This document shows, piece after piece, positions 17,467 to 25,712 of a stretch of DNA of 32,499 bases. This DNA comes from Bacteroidales bacterium (GTDB lineage Bacteria > Bacteroidota > Bacteroidia > Bacteroidales > UBA932). The DNA lies in NCBI GenBank assembly GCA_017450165.1, contig JAFSWO010000095.1, positions 1-32,499 on the forward strand. Reading direction: 5' to 3'. Within the stretch, counting starts at the first letter, position 1. The number at the start of each line of letters is the position of its first letter. Below the pieces are notes generated by a model. It worked only from the letters and a program-made list of their open reading frames with translations. It did no database searches and had not been told where the DNA came from. The position numbers were made by a program, and so were the translations under genes.

Positions 17467-17493
17467 CAGGTGGTCCGAGAAGTGGACCACCTG
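17467..17493. repeat. GTGGTCC hairpin, copy A
   Basis: CAGGTGGTCC (17467-17476) and GGACCACCTG (17484-17493) form a perfect 10-bp stem with a 7-nt loop. There is no T-run after it. Copies B (19779-19821) and C (31666-31700) share the GTGGTCC/GGACC core. Confidence 0.75.
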
Positions 17494-17525
17494 ACGCACC
17501 TCCTATAGGCTCGAATCCTCGATTT

Positions 17526-17563
17526 CCACCCCAAAGGGTGGTATCTTCCACCCCGAAGGGTGG
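17526..17563. repeat. Tandem palindromes, copies 3 and 4
   Basis: CCACCC-CAAA-GGGTGG (17526-17541) and CCACCC-CGAA-GGGTGG (17548-17563) stand in a 22-bp direct repeat. Their centres are about two helical turns apart. If the start point is near 17597 they lie at about -63 and -41 of the peptide/fimbrillin operon. Confidence 0.75.
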
Positions 17564-17647
17564 TGATTGGCCGTCCCGAATCTGCGAAATTTGCAAAAAA
17601 ATCCTCAAAACCGGATCAAAACACAACAATCAATAACTTTCACAAAG

Positions 17648-17782
17648 ATGAAAAACGAAGAACGGGAACGCTACGAAGCTCCCCAAAGCAAAGAAATCAA
17701 GGTCGCCCTCCCGCGCTGCATCGCACTGTCGGGTGGTATCGATCCCTCCTCTGAAAATCCCGAAGTTCCCTGGGTCATTTAA
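17648..17782 (+). CDS. 44-residue peptide upstream of the fimbrillin-like gene
   Basis: The peptide starts MKNEERERYEAPQSKEIKVA and ends GGIDPSSENPEVPWVI. It has no signal peptide. It ends 13 bp before the lipoprotein gene in the same direction, downstream of the palindrome pair. I recall short Bacteroidales ORFs of this shape (N-terminal YEAP...I, then a Gly/Ser/Pro/acidic tail ending near Trp) next to secreted-protein genes, with no known role. It could be a real peptide, a peptide precursor or a translated leader. No ribosome-binding site helps; AAAG precedes the ATG. Confidence 0.6.
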   Translation: MKNEERERYEAPQSKEIKVALPRCIALSGGIDPSSENPEVPWVI

Positions 17783-17795
17783 CTGGATTAATGTT

Positions 17796-19760
17796 ATGAA
17801 AAGAGTTTATTTATTCTTAGCATTTTTGATCATTCTTCCGACTGCTTGCGAAAGAATAGATCCTCAAAACTGTAATACTAAGGATGCTCCTGTTTTTTAT
17901 GCATCCGTTGATGAAACCAAGGCTGGTTTTAACTATGATTCCGGAGAAAAGACCTACTCGCATTATTGGAATCTGAACGATGAGGTTGCTATCTTCCCTA
18001 AAGGAAGCAAATATGATCGTTATCGTATAACAAACGCCTCCGGAGGCGTGTTGGAGATGGTGTCCGCACATGAAGGTGCACACACATACACCACGGGTAT
18101 TTTTGGCTTCAATGTCGGCGTATATCCTTATTCTGCAGTTTACAGGGAAGGCGGTGAAGACTTTGGAATGACGAAATTCTATGTTAATTTTCCGACAGAT
18201 TCTCCATACTTTGATGCTTCTTCTCCTGTTTATGGCTATGAAAACCTTATGATAGCTTATAGTGAAGACGAACATTTGACGTTCAAGAGCATGGTCGGTT
18301 GGTTGAAGGTTTCGCTCAAAGGAGATTTTGCTATCAAGAACATTCACATTGAGGGCAACAACAATGAGACGATTTCTTATGGTGGCATGCAGTATAGTTA
18401 TAACGAGTCTTACCACAGACTTTCGTATTTAGGCGCAGGCAGCCTGAACAAATACAGAAATGTTCGTTTTCAAGCCCCGTATCCGACTCTGTCGACAAGT
18501 TCTTATACCGACTTCTATATAGCTCTTCCTTCGGGTACGCTAAGTAAGGGTTATACGCTTGTGATAACGAAGGAAGACGACAGCATCGTAACACTTGTCA
18601 ATAATGCCAGCACCACCATTAACGAAAATAAGGTAACCCCGACAACGCCAATCTCCATTGATGATTATCTGGCGCTAACCACTTCAACAGGATTTGGTGC
18701 TGAATCTGCAAACTGCTATATTGTATCTGCGGCCGGTGACTATCACTTCCGTTCAGTTCAAGGCAATAGCAATACTTCTGTAGGATCTGTAGCCAGCGTC
18801 TCCGTTCTTTGGGAAACTGATAATACCTATACTCCTGTAAATGTTGGCGATATCATTAAGTCTGTGAGTTACTCTCCATTTGGATATATAATATTCTCCA
18901 CCCCAGCCGTGTTCAAGGAAGGAAATGCTTTGATTGCCGCTAAAGATGAAGGAGGCAACATCCTTTGGAGCTGGCACATCTGGTGCACAGACACTCCATT
19001 GGAGGTTACCTTGAGTTATGGTGGAGCGACAACGACCTTCATGGACCGTAATCTGGGAGCTCTTTCTGCAACTAAAGGCGATGGGTTGATTACCAGTGGT
19101 CTCTATTACTATTGGGGAAGAAAAGACCCGTTCTATATAAGCAATGCCACTACTAACACACAGAGCAGAGACATGAGGGTTTGTGGCACCGCCGCCCTGC
19201 CTTCGGCAAGCGACAATACCGATGACGCAAAAGCCACCGTGGAATATGTCACTGCTCACCCTACGGAACTAGTTGCTTATGGAAGTTCGTGGAGCAATGC
19301 CTGGTATAAGGATGCGCCGGCAACACCTTTCTGGTCCAATACCAAGACCATTTATGATCCTTGTCCTCCTGGATATGTTACCTATAACGTAAATTCTCAG
19401 GATGATGTGAATGCAAGTATTTTTAAAAAATTAAAAGATGCAGGGGATAAATGGAGTTATGGTGGTAGCGGCAACTTCCATTACATGACACTTACAGATG
19501 GCACAAATGAAGTATGGCTCCCTGCTGCAGGAAGGGTTTCTGTGGGTAGTGATGGACAACCTAATGTTACATCATACTACTCGACCCCTAATGCAAATTA
19601 TAAGGGATATTATCTGATGGGCAGCAGAAGCCCCTACACAGGATGCTACGGATTTGACTTCGGAACATCAGCAGATCATACTGCATATACATATTATTCT
19701 CTTCCAATGGGTACTTTTACGCCAAATATGATGTACAGCGTCCGTTGCCAGAAGGAATAA
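17796..19760 (+). CDS. Large fimbrillin/FISUMP-like surface lipoprotein
   Basis: The 654-residue lipoprotein has a signal peptide ending LPTAC (Cys18), followed by ERID. The N-terminal half has fimbrillin-type features: YWNLNDEVAIFPKGS, LPSGTLSKGYTLVI. The C-terminal third (ATTTFMDRNLGALS, LYYYWGRKDPF, IYDPCPPGYV, WLPAAGRV, YSVRCQKE) matches the FISUMP-like paralogous domain common at the ends of Bacteroidota surface proteins. The start at 17796 gives the signal peptide; a longer frame from 17733 overlaps the small peptide and is rejected. Codon use is visibly AT-richer than in all neighbours, which suggests recent transfer. It is probably a surface adhesin, co-transcribed with the 44-residue peptide. 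Confidence 0.82.
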   Translation: MKRVYLFLAFLIILPTACERIDPQNCNTKDAPVFYASVDETKAGFNYDSGEKTYSHYWNLNDEVAIFPKGSKYDRYRITNASGGVLEMVSAHEGAHTYTTGIFGFNVGVYPYSAVYREGGEDFGMTKFYVNFPTDSPYFDASSPVYGYENLMIAYSEDEHLTFKSMVGWLKVSLKGDFAIKNIHIEGNNNETISYGGMQYSYNESYHRLSYLGAGSLNKYRNVRFQAPYPTLSTSSYTDFYIALPSGTLSKGYTLVITKEDDSIVTLVNNASTTINENKVTPTTPISIDDYLALTTSTGFGAESANCYIVSAAGDYHFRSVQGNSNTSVGSVASVSVLWETDNTYTPVNVGDIIKSVSYSPFGYIIFSTPAVFKEGNALIAAKDEGGNILWSWHIWCTDTPLEVTLSYGGATTTFMDRNLGALSATKGDGLITSGLYYYWGRKDPFYISNATTNTQSRDMRVCGTAALPSASDNTDDAKATVEYVTAHPTELVAYGSSWSNAWYKDAPATPFWSNTKTIYDPCPPGYVTYNVNSQDDVNASIFKKLKDAGDKWSYGGSGNFHYMTLTDGTNEVWLPAAGRVSVGSDGQPNVTSYYSTPNANYKGYYLMGSRSPYTGCYGFDFGTSADHTAYTYYSLPMGTFTPNMMYSVRCQKE

Positions 19761-19778
19761 TTGATTCCAGAATATGTG

Positions 19779-19821
19779 AAGTGTGCATAGTGGTCCAAAG
19801 TGTGGACCGCTGTGCACACTT
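19779..19821. repeat. GTGGTCC hairpin, copy B, between convergent genes
   Basis: AAGTGTGCATAGTGGTCC (19779-19796) pairs over 18 positions, two of them G-U, with 19804-19821 around the 7-nt loop AAAGTGT. It sits exactly between the stops of the lipoprotein (+) and the glycosyltransferase (-), so it may work as a bidirectional terminator. No clear T-run is seen. Confidence 0.75.
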
Positions 19822-19822
19822 G

Positions 19823-20974
19823 CTACTTCTTCCCGCTCGCGGCGCGAAACATATCGATCAGGGCGGCGATGGATTTGTGGATGTCGTACTCTTCGGTGGA
19901 TTCGGCGTAACGCCACCCCATCTCGTGACGCTCCTCCGGGTGGTCCAGCCAGTAGTCAATACAGTCGGCCAGGGCACGTGCATCCCGTGTAGGGAAGAGG
20001 CTGCGCTCATCCAAAGCGAACTGCGAAGTCGCGGTTAGTTCTCCCTCCGCAATCACCGGTACAACGGCCTGCTGCAGGGCCTCCAGCGCGGAAAGTCCCT
20101 CCACCTCCACCGTCGCACAGTGGATGTAAAGGTCGGCCTTGGCCGCCAGGTCGCGCAGTTCGTCACGCGTGTGGAAGTGGAAGATCGGGTCGTACCGCAG
20201 CACGCCATCCTGATAGAGTTGGTGCGCCTGTTCGCGGATGCTGTCGGCCTCCGGACCGCGTCCGGCAAAGTAGAGCTGGATGCGCTGTGCATTGCGGCAA
20301 TACTTCATGGCTTCGAGCAGCGTAGGTTGGTCTTTTTCCACCGCCAGACGACCGATACAGACCACGAGGAACGGTCGCGAGGGATCATCGTTGCGCTGAG
20401 CCACGCGCACCGGCTCGTCCGGAATGATGCCGTTGGAAATCAGGTGCAGCCGGGCCTTGAACCCGAATTTCTTCAGTCGCTCCATCACGTTTTCGGTAGG
20501 GCACTGAATATCCGTGCAATAGTTGAAGACCAGGTCCCGCCATGCGCGGAGCATGTTGTAGTTGAGAAATTTCCAGTCGCCTAAATTGATGGAGCAGAAG
20601 AGATTCTCAGGGTGCAGGTGATAGGTGGCGGTACAGGGAATCTTATAGAACCGCGCAATCCGGGCCGTAACCATCTGGAGGATAAACGGCTCCTCCAGGT
20701 GCACCACATCTGCCCACCGGACCGCTTCTTTGATGACGGAGATATCGGCCCGTGCGAACTTGTACCCGTTGGATTGTACCAGTCCGTCGAAAACCGGCAC
20801 ATGGAAGTCCCCTAGTACATAATCGGGTTGCGGCGTCTCTGCTTCGTGGTTTCTTCCGGAAAGAACCCGCACCTCCTCTCCTGCCTCGCGCAGATAGCTC
20901 ACCGTGCGGCGTGCGGAAGCGGAGAGCCCGTTGCCGGATGCGTAATAGTTATTGACGACAAATAGTATCTTCAT
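19823..20974 (-). CDS. GT4 family glycosyltransferase
   Basis: This 383-residue GT-B retaining glycosyltransferase begins MKILFVVNNYYASGNGLSAS with the N-terminal glycine-rich turn. The domain link is at ATYHLHPENL...CPTENVMERL. The C-terminal GT1-type domain has VVCIGRLAVEKDQPTLLEA and the EX7E-like EVEGLSALEAL. This class transfers sugars from UDP- or GDP-sugars to lipids or glycans at the inner face of the membrane. The acceptor is not known; resemblance to diacylglycerol glucosyltransferases is only general. It is a single gene with convergent and divergent neighbours. A -7-like CACTTTTG lies at 20989-20996 (minus). Confidence 0.88.
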   Translation of the reverse strand: MKILFVVNNYYASGNGLSASARRTVSYLREAGEEVRVLSGRNHEAETPQPDYVLGDFHVPVFDGLVQSNGYKFARADISVIKEAVRWADVVHLEEPFILQMVTARIARFYKIPCTATYHLHPENLFCSINLGDWKFLNYNMLRAWRDLVFNYCTDIQCPTENVMERLKKFGFKARLHLISNGIIPDEPVRVAQRNDDPSRPFLVVCIGRLAVEKDQPTLLEAMKYCRNAQRIQLYFAGRGPEADSIREQAHQLYQDGVLRYDPIFHFHTRDELRDLAAKADLYIHCATVEVEGLSALEALQQAVVPVIAEGELTATSQFALDERSLFPTRDARALADCIDYWLDHPEERHEMGWRYAESTEEYDIHKSIAALIDMFRAASGKK

Positions 20975-21041
20975 AAAACAACTAGTTTCAAAAGTGACTC
21001 AAAAAAAGGAAGCAAAAACTTTGCCTGACCATCTCTAGACT

Positions 21042-21073
21042 CTTGGAAATTTCCGCATAATGCGCGAACTTTG
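21042..21073 (+). promoter_or_regulatory. Promoter of the membrane AraC gene
   Basis: CTTG (21042-21045) is followed by a 20-bp spacer and GAACTTTG (21066-21073), one mismatch to TAnnTTTG. The position favours the ATG at 21093 over the one at 21060, which lies upstream of the -7 box. Confidence 0.5.
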
Positions 21074-21092
21074 TGCAAAACAGAGATTCGGA

Positions 21093-22205
21093 ATGTTTAC
21101 GCTTCAAGAGCATCTCTTCAGTCTTTCTTTAGCCATCTATCTGGCAGTCAGTATTACCGTGGCAGTTGTCCGGTGGGGTCATAAATGTGAGCCTTATGCG
21201 CGCTATGCGGATTATTACTACCCTGGCTGGAAGTCGATTATCTTCTGCTACCTCTCCAACCTGATTCTCTTTCCGGCTGTTCTCTTTCCCGGCAATTCCG
21301 ACTACGTCCTGCTGGTGCGAATGATGCTGATTCTGGGCTCTCCCGCCCTCTGCGCGCTGATGCTCTTCAGCTATTTTGGCACGGTGTTGAACGTCTACTG
21401 GTGGCGGCGCCCCGTCTATGCGCTGGTGGTTACGTTCCTGATTGTGGTCCTGGTTGCGCTGGTGATTGCGATTATTCCGGGATTGCATCTTTACGGGTTC
21501 TTTGGCCGCTGCTATTTTGCACTGGCCGGCACGCTGGCCCTCTTCTACTTCCTTAGTTTCTTCATGGCGCTTCGCCTGATTGTGCGAGCGCTGAAGAATC
21601 AGGCCCGTGAGAACTATTCCAACCCAAAAGATTTCCCCGTCAAGTTTGCACAGGCCTCCTTGATTTTGCCGGTCTTTCACATGGCAATCAGTTGGACGAG
21701 TACTTTTATCGGTTCACTGACGGCGCTTTCCATTGGCCTGCTGCTCCTTTCGGTGCAGAGCGTCTTCTTCCTGCTGGGTATTCTTTCGCCGCATCGTTCC
21801 CTCTCCGTAGAACAACTGGAGGCGCAGCGTGCACCGCTGCCGGAACCGGCACCGGCACCCGAACCGCCTACGGCACAACCGGAAGTGACGATCCTTTCTG
21901 CCGCGCGTAAAAAAGAATTGCTCAAAGCCATCCGCAAATGCGTGGAGGGAGACAAGGCCTATCTGGATTCCCATCTCACGCTGGCCAGCCTGGCACAAAG
22001 GATCGGGGTTAACCGTACCTATGTTTCGTTGGTGATGAGCGACTGTCTGGGCGGCTTCTTCGTCTATGTCAACCGATGCCGCCTGGCCCATGCCGCCCAA
22101 CTGAAGGTGGAGCAGCCGGATCTGCCTATGGGAGAAGTGATTGCTGACTCCGGTTTCGGCTCCCGCCAGAGTTACTACAACGTCCGTCGACAGTTGAGTA
22201 AATAG
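21093..22205 (+). CDS. Membrane-anchored AraC-family regulator
   Basis: The 370-residue protein starts MFTLQEHLFSLSLAIYLAVS. Six or so hydrophobic helices fill residues about 5-235. A Pro/Ala/Glu linker follows, then an AraC-type double HTH in the last 100 residues (LASLAQRIGVNRTYVSLVMS, VIADSGFGSRQSYYNVRRQL). The DNA-binding domain would be cytoplasmic, tethered to a sensor-like membrane domain. This architecture is common in Bacteroidota. The signal and targets are unknown. An upstream ATG at 21060 would add 11 residues. The stop lies 5 bp from the convergent response regulator stop. Confidence 0.9.
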   Translation: MFTLQEHLFSLSLAIYLAVSITVAVVRWGHKCEPYARYADYYYPGWKSIIFCYLSNLILFPAVLFPGNSDYVLLVRMMLILGSPALCALMLFSYFGTVLNVYWWRRPVYALVVTFLIVVLVALVIAIIPGLHLYGFFGRCYFALAGTLALFYFLSFFMALRLIVRALKNQARENYSNPKDFPVKFAQASLILPVFHMAISWTSTFIGSLTALSIGLLLLSVQSVFFLLGILSPHRSLSVEQLEAQRAPLPEPAPAPEPPTAQPEVTILSAARKKELLKAIRKCVEGDKAYLDSHLTLASLAQRIGVNRTYVSLVMSDCLGGFFVYVNRCRLAHAAQLKVEQPDLPMGEVIADSGFGSRQSYYNVRRQLSK

Positions 22206-22210
22206 CGATT

Positions 22211-22858
22211 CTATTTCGTACTGACCAGTTCGTCGGCGACGGCGTGGGCGACGCATTCCACGATGCTGTCCATGCCGAACTTGCCCTTGATGCGCTCTTT
22301 ATAACTGTCTACTGTATTCAGGGCAATCCCCATGGCGGCGGCAATTTGAGCATTGCTGTAGCCCGACGTGGTGAGTTGCAGCACCTCCAGTTCGCGGGCT
22401 GTCAGCCCCTGGGGCTTTCGGGAGGCCAGGTTTTCCCTGCCGCCGAAGAGCCGTAGGATGTAGGCGGAATCAATCGTTTCCCCAAAGAAGAGACACTTCC
22501 CGGAGGCCACCTCAGTGATGGCCTTTACGATGGATTCCGGCGCGGAATCTTTGGCCAGATAGGCGCAGGCGCCGGAGGTGATGGCATTCAGGATATAGGC
22601 GGGTTTCTTGTAGTGGGAGAGCACCAGTGTGCGCACGGCAGGAAAGGCCTCGCGGAGAATGCCCAGTAGCGTGAGACCGTCGGTTTCGGACTCCAGCGAG
22701 ATGTCCACCACGGCCACGTGGGTCTCCGGATGCGCGTTCAGAAAGGCGACGGCCGCGCCGGGGCTGGTCACCGCCTCCACGGTAGGATCGGCCGAAAGGG
22801 CCAGTTTGAGCCCCATTACAAATACGGTGGAATCTTCAATGAGCAATACGTTTATCAT
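22211..22858 (-). CDS. NarL/FixJ-type response regulator
   Basis: The 215-residue protein has a receiver domain, with acidic pair Glu8-Asp9, phospho-acceptor Asp52 in VAVVDISLE, and Lys103-type AYLAKDS. It ends in a LuxR-type HTH (LTARELEVLQLTTSGYSNAQ, NTVDSYKERIKGKF). Its ATG overlaps the stop of the sensor kinase gene (ATGA, 22855-22858), so the pair is translationally coupled. It is expected to be phosphorylated by that kinase and to bind short inverted repeats. The 25713-25733 dyad in the divergent promoter region is a candidate site. Confidence 0.95.
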   Translation of the reverse strand: MINVLLIEDSTVFVMGLKLALSADPTVEAVTSPGAAVAFLNAHPETHVAVVDISLESETDGLTLLGILREAFPAVRTLVLSHYKKPAYILNAITSGACAYLAKDSAPESIVKAITEVASGKCLFFGETIDSAYILRLFGGRENLASRKPQGLTARELEVLQLTTSGYSNAQIAAAMGIALNTVDSYKERIKGKFGMDSIVECVAHAVADELVSTK

Positions 22859-25662
22859 AGGTTCAGCGTGATTTCAAGTCCTCCTTCCGGACGGTTTCGG
22901 GGCGTCATGGAGGCGCCCATCTTTTTCAATAAATCCCGGGTGATAACCAGCCCCAGGCCGTGTCCCCAGGCCGTGCCGTTCTCCTGGATGCCCGGGCCGC
23001 AGTCGGTGATGACAATCTGCCGGCCGCGTGCGCTCAACCGCACCTTTTCCCCTTTGGGAGAGACCTTGACGGCATTCTCCAGCAGGTTCCGCAGGCAGGT
23101 CAGGAGCATATTGCGGTCCGTACGCACCGTCAATCCGGCGGGGATATCGATTTCAATGATTTCATTCTTGTGGACGCTGCCGACGGCTTCTGCCGCCAGG
23201 GCGGCCAGATTCTCTTCGCGCATCACCGGTTCCAGCATTCCCTTCTGATCCAGCGACCAAAGCAGGAGGTTCTCCAGCAGGGAGGAGGTCTCTTGCGTGG
23301 AATCCGACAACGCCTGCAATCCCTCTTTCAGCTGTTCGGGTGAAAGCGTGTCGATATGATCCAGCAATTGCCGGGAAAGCAGCCGGTTCCCGGTGACGGG
23401 GTTTCGCAAGTCGTGCGAGATGATGGAGAAGAAGCGGTTGCGCGTGTCCAGCTCCTGAATCAGGATTCGCCGCTCGCGGAGGCGGATGATGAGCCAAATC
23501 AACCCCAGGATCAGGAGCAGATAGAGCAGCAGGAACGGCCAGCGAAGCAGCAGGGGCAGCGGAACCCGGATTTCGCTGATGCGGGATTCCCCTTTTTCCC
23601 ATCGGCCGAAGAGGTCCGTGCACTGTTCCTCCAGCACATAGCGACCCGGCACAATGTGCTCCGGCAGGCCGGTGAAGCGGTTGTAGACCCATTCTCCCTT
23701 ATTCAACCGGTAGCGATGCTGCACCAACGGGGCCAGCGGCAGGTTGCCGGAAACCGCGATGGCGAGCAGGCTGTCCGGATAGAATAGCACGGCCCCCTCC
23801 GGTCCGCCGAAGGCCAGACGGCCGTCAGCAAGTTGGCAGGTGGCCCGCTCGTTATAGATATCCGACGGGAATCCCAGCTCCTTTCGGGCGATACCGATAC
23901 TGCCGTCCGTGTCAATGAAATAGAGGCCCTCCTCCGTTCCGGCCCAGAGCCGGCCTTCGGCATCGGCCCGCACGGACTGAATCAGTTTTCCGTCGAGGTA
24001 ACGCTTGCCGGAAGGGCTCCAGAGCCCTCGGTGCGTGGCTGCCCACAGCGTCCCATCCGGCGTCAGGCATAGGTCGGTGATATAATCGTCCGGCAGATAC
24101 TTGGTGACCAGCCGGGTTTTCCGGTCAATGATGTTGAGGCCGGCTTCGGTGGTGCCGAAGACCAGATTGCCCTCCGCATCCTCAATCAGGCGGCTGCCGA
24201 GCCGGGAACTCAAATAGATGTTGGAATCCACCTCCGGGGTTGGGTGGAAGAAGGGGCTGAGCCACTCCGGCGGGGCGGTTCGGCCGGTTTTGCGGTCCCA
24301 TTCGTTCATGCCCACGCCTTCCCAGGTCACCACCCAGAAGCGGCCGTCGCTGTCCTCCAGAAAATCCGTGATCCAGTTGGAGGTGATGCGGTCTTCCCAT
24401 GCCACGATGTGCTGCTGCTCGGGGATGGGGCCGCTCACTGCCCCTCTGCGCACCCGGCCGTTGCGCCAGATATTGAAACCGCAACCGGCATAAAGGCCGA
24501 TATAGACCGTGCCCTCGCTGTCCTGGTACAGGCAGGAGACATGCCCCTCGTTGGGCCGTCCGGCGGGCCTGTAATCGACGTGTAAAGGGGTGCCGGATCC
24601 ATCCGTGCGGTATGCGCCGCTATCAGCTGTACCCACCCAGATGCAGCCATCCCTGGTTTGCAGGAGCGCCGTAACCTGTTTGGAGGGAACATCCAGCGTT
24701 TGAACCAGCTGCAGGGCCGGACAAAGCACCGATAGTCCATTGTCTCCACCCACCCAGAGGTTGCCTTGCCGGTCTTCAAAGATGCAGAACAGTTCGGCGG
24801 AAACCAGGGTTGCGGGATTCGCAGACTGGTGTCGGTACACGGGGGACTTTTCGGGGTGGAGGATATCCACCCGGGCCAGACCGTAGGAACCGGCGGCCCA
24901 CAGCTGTCCGTTATGGTCCGTCAGCAGGCGTGCATGCGCCACGGGAAGCCGGCCGATCCAATGGGCATCCGTTTCGCCGAAGGTGAAGAGTCGGGAGGTA
25001 TGGTCATCAATGGCATACAGCGTGCCGTCAACTTCGGCGTAACTGCCCGCGCAAAAAGTATCGGAATAGGTCAGTTGCGATTGTGGATGGTTCCGGTCCC
25101 GCACAAATTGGCAGCGTACGATGCGCCCGCCCAGCCACAGGACACCCTGCCGGTCTTCGTAGATCTGGTAGTAGGGATAGTCGCCCTCGTTAAAGCGCTT
25201 GTTATACGGAGTGCGGCCCTCTTCCCGGATACCTTCTGGTGCCGAATAGCTGAGTCTCAGCAGAATCGTGTCGCCCACGGTGGCCCAGAGGTAACCGTCG
25301 GAATCCGCAAGAAGCGCACGGATGTTCTGGCCTCTGCGGCAGGATGAGAGGCTCTCCCCGTCAACGACGTAGAGACCGTCTGTGGTTCCGGCCCAGATCC
25401 GGTTGCCGGGATCCACCGCCAGGGCGTTGACGCGCTTATCGGGAAGCGTGGTTTGGAAGCGGATGCCGTCGAATCGGCTGAGTCCGCCGCGTGTGCCCAC
25501 CCACAGGTTGCCGTCGGCATCTTGCGTGATGGCATATACCGTGTTGGAAGGCAGACCGTTGGCTGCACTGTAGTTCACAAACCGGGCCGTCACACTCGAT
25601 TCCGGGCGGGCATTCAGCACACCGGCAAAAAGGAGAAACAATATGGCCGCGAGGCGTCGCAT
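22855..25662 (-). CDS. Two-component sensor kinase with periplasmic beta-propeller
   Basis: The 935-residue protein has a signal peptide ending GVLNARP. Two seven-bladed-type reg_prop propellers cover about residues 30-620, with many WxGTxxGL repeats. A Y_Y_Y domain lies at ~625-700, a membrane helix at ~705-726, HisKA with His750 in FSIISHDLRNPV, and HATPase with N-box NLLENAVKVSP, DCGPGI and GHGLGL. It stops there, without the fused receiver and AraC domains of the classical hybrid systems; the regulator is a separate overlapping gene. Members of this family often sense glycans or other periplasmic ligands. ATG 25662 is chosen over TTG 25680 because a TACCTTTG box covers 25669-25676. Confidence 0.94.
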   Translation of the reverse strand: MRRLAAILFLLFAGVLNARPESSVTARFVNYSAANGLPSNTVYAITQDADGNLWVGTRGGLSRFDGIRFQTTLPDKRVNALAVDPGNRIWAGTTDGLYVVDGESLSSCRRGQNIRALLADSDGYLWATVGDTILLRLSYSAPEGIREEGRTPYNKRFNEGDYPYYQIYEDRQGVLWLGGRIVRCQFVRDRNHPQSQLTYSDTFCAGSYAEVDGTLYAIDDHTSRLFTFGETDAHWIGRLPVAHARLLTDHNGQLWAAGSYGLARVDILHPEKSPVYRHQSANPATLVSAELFCIFEDRQGNLWVGGDNGLSVLCPALQLVQTLDVPSKQVTALLQTRDGCIWVGTADSGAYRTDGSGTPLHVDYRPAGRPNEGHVSCLYQDSEGTVYIGLYAGCGFNIWRNGRVRRGAVSGPIPEQQHIVAWEDRITSNWITDFLEDSDGRFWVVTWEGVGMNEWDRKTGRTAPPEWLSPFFHPTPEVDSNIYLSSRLGSRLIEDAEGNLVFGTTEAGLNIIDRKTRLVTKYLPDDYITDLCLTPDGTLWAATHRGLWSPSGKRYLDGKLIQSVRADAEGRLWAGTEEGLYFIDTDGSIGIARKELGFPSDIYNERATCQLADGRLAFGGPEGAVLFYPDSLLAIAVSGNLPLAPLVQHRYRLNKGEWVYNRFTGLPEHIVPGRYVLEEQCTDLFGRWEKGESRISEIRVPLPLLLRWPFLLLYLLLILGLIWLIIRLRERRILIQELDTRNRFFSIISHDLRNPVTGNRLLSRQLLDHIDTLSPEQLKEGLQALSDSTQETSSLLENLLLWSLDQKGMLEPVMREENLAALAAEAVGSVHKNEIIEIDIPAGLTVRTDRNMLLTCLRNLLENAVKVSPKGEKVRLSARGRQIVITDCGPGIQENGTAWGHGLGLVITRDLLKKMGASMTPRNRPEGGLEITLNL

Positions 25663-25668
25663 CGTTCG

Positions 25669-25676
25669 CAAAGGTA
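25669..25676 (-). promoter_or_regulatory. -7 box for the two-component operon
   Basis: The minus strand reads TACCTTTG, an exact TAnnTTTG match. It ends 6 nt before the ATG at 25662, so the leader would be very short. No clear TTTG is seen at -33, which suggests need of an activator. Confidence 0.6.
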
Positions 25677-25712
25677 TCAAATCCTCCCGAAATATCCTTG
25701 TTATTCAGCCGG

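Larger units (their letters stand above)
17342..17647. other. 305-bp intergenic region between antitoxin and peptide gene
   Basis: This gap holds the antitoxin promoter (17346-17376), a GTGGTCC hairpin (17467-17493), a tandem pair of CCACCC palindromes (17526-17563) and a weak -7 box GAAATTTG (17586-17593) for the downstream peptide. I see no coding sequence in it. The T-arm-like GGCTCGAATCC at 17507-17517 does not belong to a foldable tRNA. Confidence 0.6.

Noticed and set aside
17505-17520. T-arm-like GGCTCGAATCC suggesting a tRNA
   Set aside because: No acceptor, D or anticodon arms can be folded around it on either strand.
17447-17629. Minus-strand ORF of 60 codons over the GTGGTCC hairpin and the CCACCC repeats
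   Set aside because: It is built from inverted repeats and has low-complexity Gly/Pro content; the repeats explain the open frame.
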